From Thermoprotei archaeon (GTDB taxonomy: Archaea > Thermoproteota > Thermoprotei > QMSL01 > B3-G16), in the NCBI GenBank assembly GCA_021158375.1, contig JAGGUS010000289.1:1-5011 (forward strand): a stretch of DNA of 5,011 bases. The letters run 5' to 3'. This document shows, one piece after another, positions 4,416 to 5,011 of the stretch. The notes below the pieces were generated by a model, which was given only the letters and a program-made list of their open reading frames with translations, searched no databases and was not told the DNA's origin. Both the position numbers and the translations under genes were made by a program. Position 1 is the first letter of the stretch, and the number at the start of each line of letters is the position of its first letter.

Positions 4416-4943
4416 CTACGTCCTCTCCTTTAATATCTTTATTATGTCCGTCTTTATTGATGAAACTTCCACACTTAAAGCCTGAATAATCTTGCTAAGA
4501 TCATCGATTCTAGCACTTAATACCTTATTTAGGTCATCAATTCTCTTATTAAGACTACTATTTAAATCTTCAATTCTAGCACTAAGCACCTTATTTAAGT
4601 CATCAACTCTCTTACTCATTTCAGTCAGGCGAGCATCAACGTAGTCCTTAAGAGAATTAAACTTAGCATCAACATACTCCTTAAGTTCATTAAACTTGGA
4701 ATCAACATAAGCCTTAAGCTCATCAAATCTAGAATCAATTAACTTAAATCTTTTCTCAAACGTCTCAAATTTTGTATCCATCGCATTGAACCTCTCTTCA
4801 ATTCTTCTATTCATTTGATCTAAGATTAAAATCAGGATCTCACTATCAGTAAGCTTCTTACCGGAAGCAACCTTCTTAGCAATACGATTAACAGCTTGAT
4901 CAAGAATACTAGCAAGCAAGGACTCAGCAATAACCTTACCCAT
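4416..4943 (-). CDS. Coiled-coil protein with eight tandem 11-residue repeats
   Basis: A 175-residue protein with no signal peptide or membrane segment and no family I can name. Residues 1-50 form a helical head (GKVIAESLLASILDQAVNRI, then DSEILILILDQMNRRIEER). Three heptads follow (FNAMDTK, FETFEKR, FKLIDSR; 52-72). Then come eight consecutive 11-residue units from 73 to 160, such as FDELKAYVDSK, FNELKEYVDAK, FNSLKDYVDAR and NKVLSARIDDL. Eleven-residue spacing gives right-handed or near-straight coiled coils, as in the archaeal surface protein tetrabrachion, and usually homo-oligomers. A final short helix (161-175) is basic. There is no nuclease domain, so it is not a complete DUF3782 protein, though the coiled-coil style is similar; a truncated or scaffold-type relative is possible. 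GGGAGGT lies just before ATG 4943, and a TATA-like box is centred 37 nt upstream. The real ORF is well supported; function is unknown. Confidence 0.75.
   Translation of the reverse strand: MGKVIAESLLASILDQAVNRIAKKVASGKKLTDSEILILILDQMNRRIEERFNAMDTKFETFEKRFKLIDSRFDELKAYVDSKFNELKEYVDAKFNSLKDYVDARLTEMSKRVDDLNKVLSARIEDLNSSLNKRIDDLNKVLSARIDDLSKIIQALSVEVSSIKTDIIKILKERT
4464..4727 (-). repeat. Tandem 33-bp coding repeats (8 units)
   Basis: These bases encode residues 73-160 of the coiled-coil protein as eight 33-bp units. Units 5 and 7 (residues 117-127 and 139-149) differ by a single Glu/Asp change in protein and are clearly similar in DNA at 66-bp spacing, pointing to growth of the array by internal duplication. 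Confidence 0.7.
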
Positions 4944-4975
4944 AAGACCTCCCTACTAACTAGTATCCAAAGGAC

Positions 4976-4984
4976 AAATTTAAA
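4976..4984 (-). promoter_or_regulatory. TATA-like box for the coiled-coil gene
   Basis: The minus strand reads TTTAAATTT, centred about 37 nt upstream of the ATG at 4943, giving a predicted leader of about 12 nt carrying the GGGAGGT Shine-Dalgarno (4947-4953). Spacing matches the other promoters in this window. Confidence 0.45.
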
Positions 4985-5011
4985 CATAATTTCCACAATG
5001 GCCACTTCTTC

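Noticed and set aside
1..5011. CRISPR array, tRNA, rRNA, transposase or insertion-sequence ends.
   Set aside because: I looked for regularly spaced repeats, tRNA-like arms, terminal inverted repeats and transposase motifs and found none; the tandem repeats present are coding coiled-coil repeats.

Overview
The window most likely comes from a hyperthermophilic or thermophilic crenarchaeon (Thermoproteota). I infer this from gene content: a DUF3782-type coiled-coil nuclease-fold gene plus a decayed paralogue, a PaREP1 family gene, a VapBC pair with a PIN toxin, and a right-handed (11-residue repeat) coiled-coil protein. TATA-like boxes lie about 36-39 nt upstream of most starts, with short Shine-Dalgarno leaders, TTG/GTG starts and much AGA/AGG arginine. 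PaREP1 and DUF3782 genes are numerous in Thermoproteales-like genomes (Pyrobaculum, Caldivirga, Vulcanisaeta) and also occur in Sulfolobales, so I do not name a genus.

Layout, left to right. Positions 1-504 (+) are the 3' part of a DUF3782/PD-(D/E)XK gene whose start lies left of the window. 620-898 (-) encodes a small two-helix membrane protein. 1012-1445 (+) is a second DUF3782 copy, clearly dead: it has a frameshift, two in-frame stops and no nuclease domain. 1512-2190 (+) is a VapB/VapC-type toxin-antitoxin operon whose genes overlap by 20 bp, preceded by a 13-bp direct repeat that is a candidate operator. 2319-3047 (+) is a flavodoxin-fold NAD(P)H:FMN oxidoreductase-like protein with an extra helical C-terminus. 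3188-3727 (+) is a PaREP1 protein, preceded by a leader carrying a 16-codon mini-ORF. 3771-4247 (-) is a multi-pass membrane protein converging on PaREP1. 4416-4943 (-) is a coiled-coil protein with eight tandem 11-residue repeats.

The structure most worth attention is mosaic. The promoter, Shine-Dalgarno and first codons of the dead DUF3782 gene (961-1023) recur at 3070-3132 in front of the unrelated PaREP1 gene, leaving a stub ORF there. The block between the break in the dead gene (about 1445) and that second promoter (about 3060) carries vapB, vapC and the flavoprotein. It uses ATA for most isoleucines, whereas the PaREP1 gene uses ATT almost exclusively and the first DUF3782 gene uses ATC/ATT. 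This suggests a locus assembled by insertion and recombination among repeated gene families. I see no CRISPR array, rRNA, tRNA, transposase or replication origin. I do not see a convincing complete new system; the best leads are the shared promoter cassette, the mini-ORF leader and the possible HEPN-like R-x4-H motif in the PaREP1 protein.
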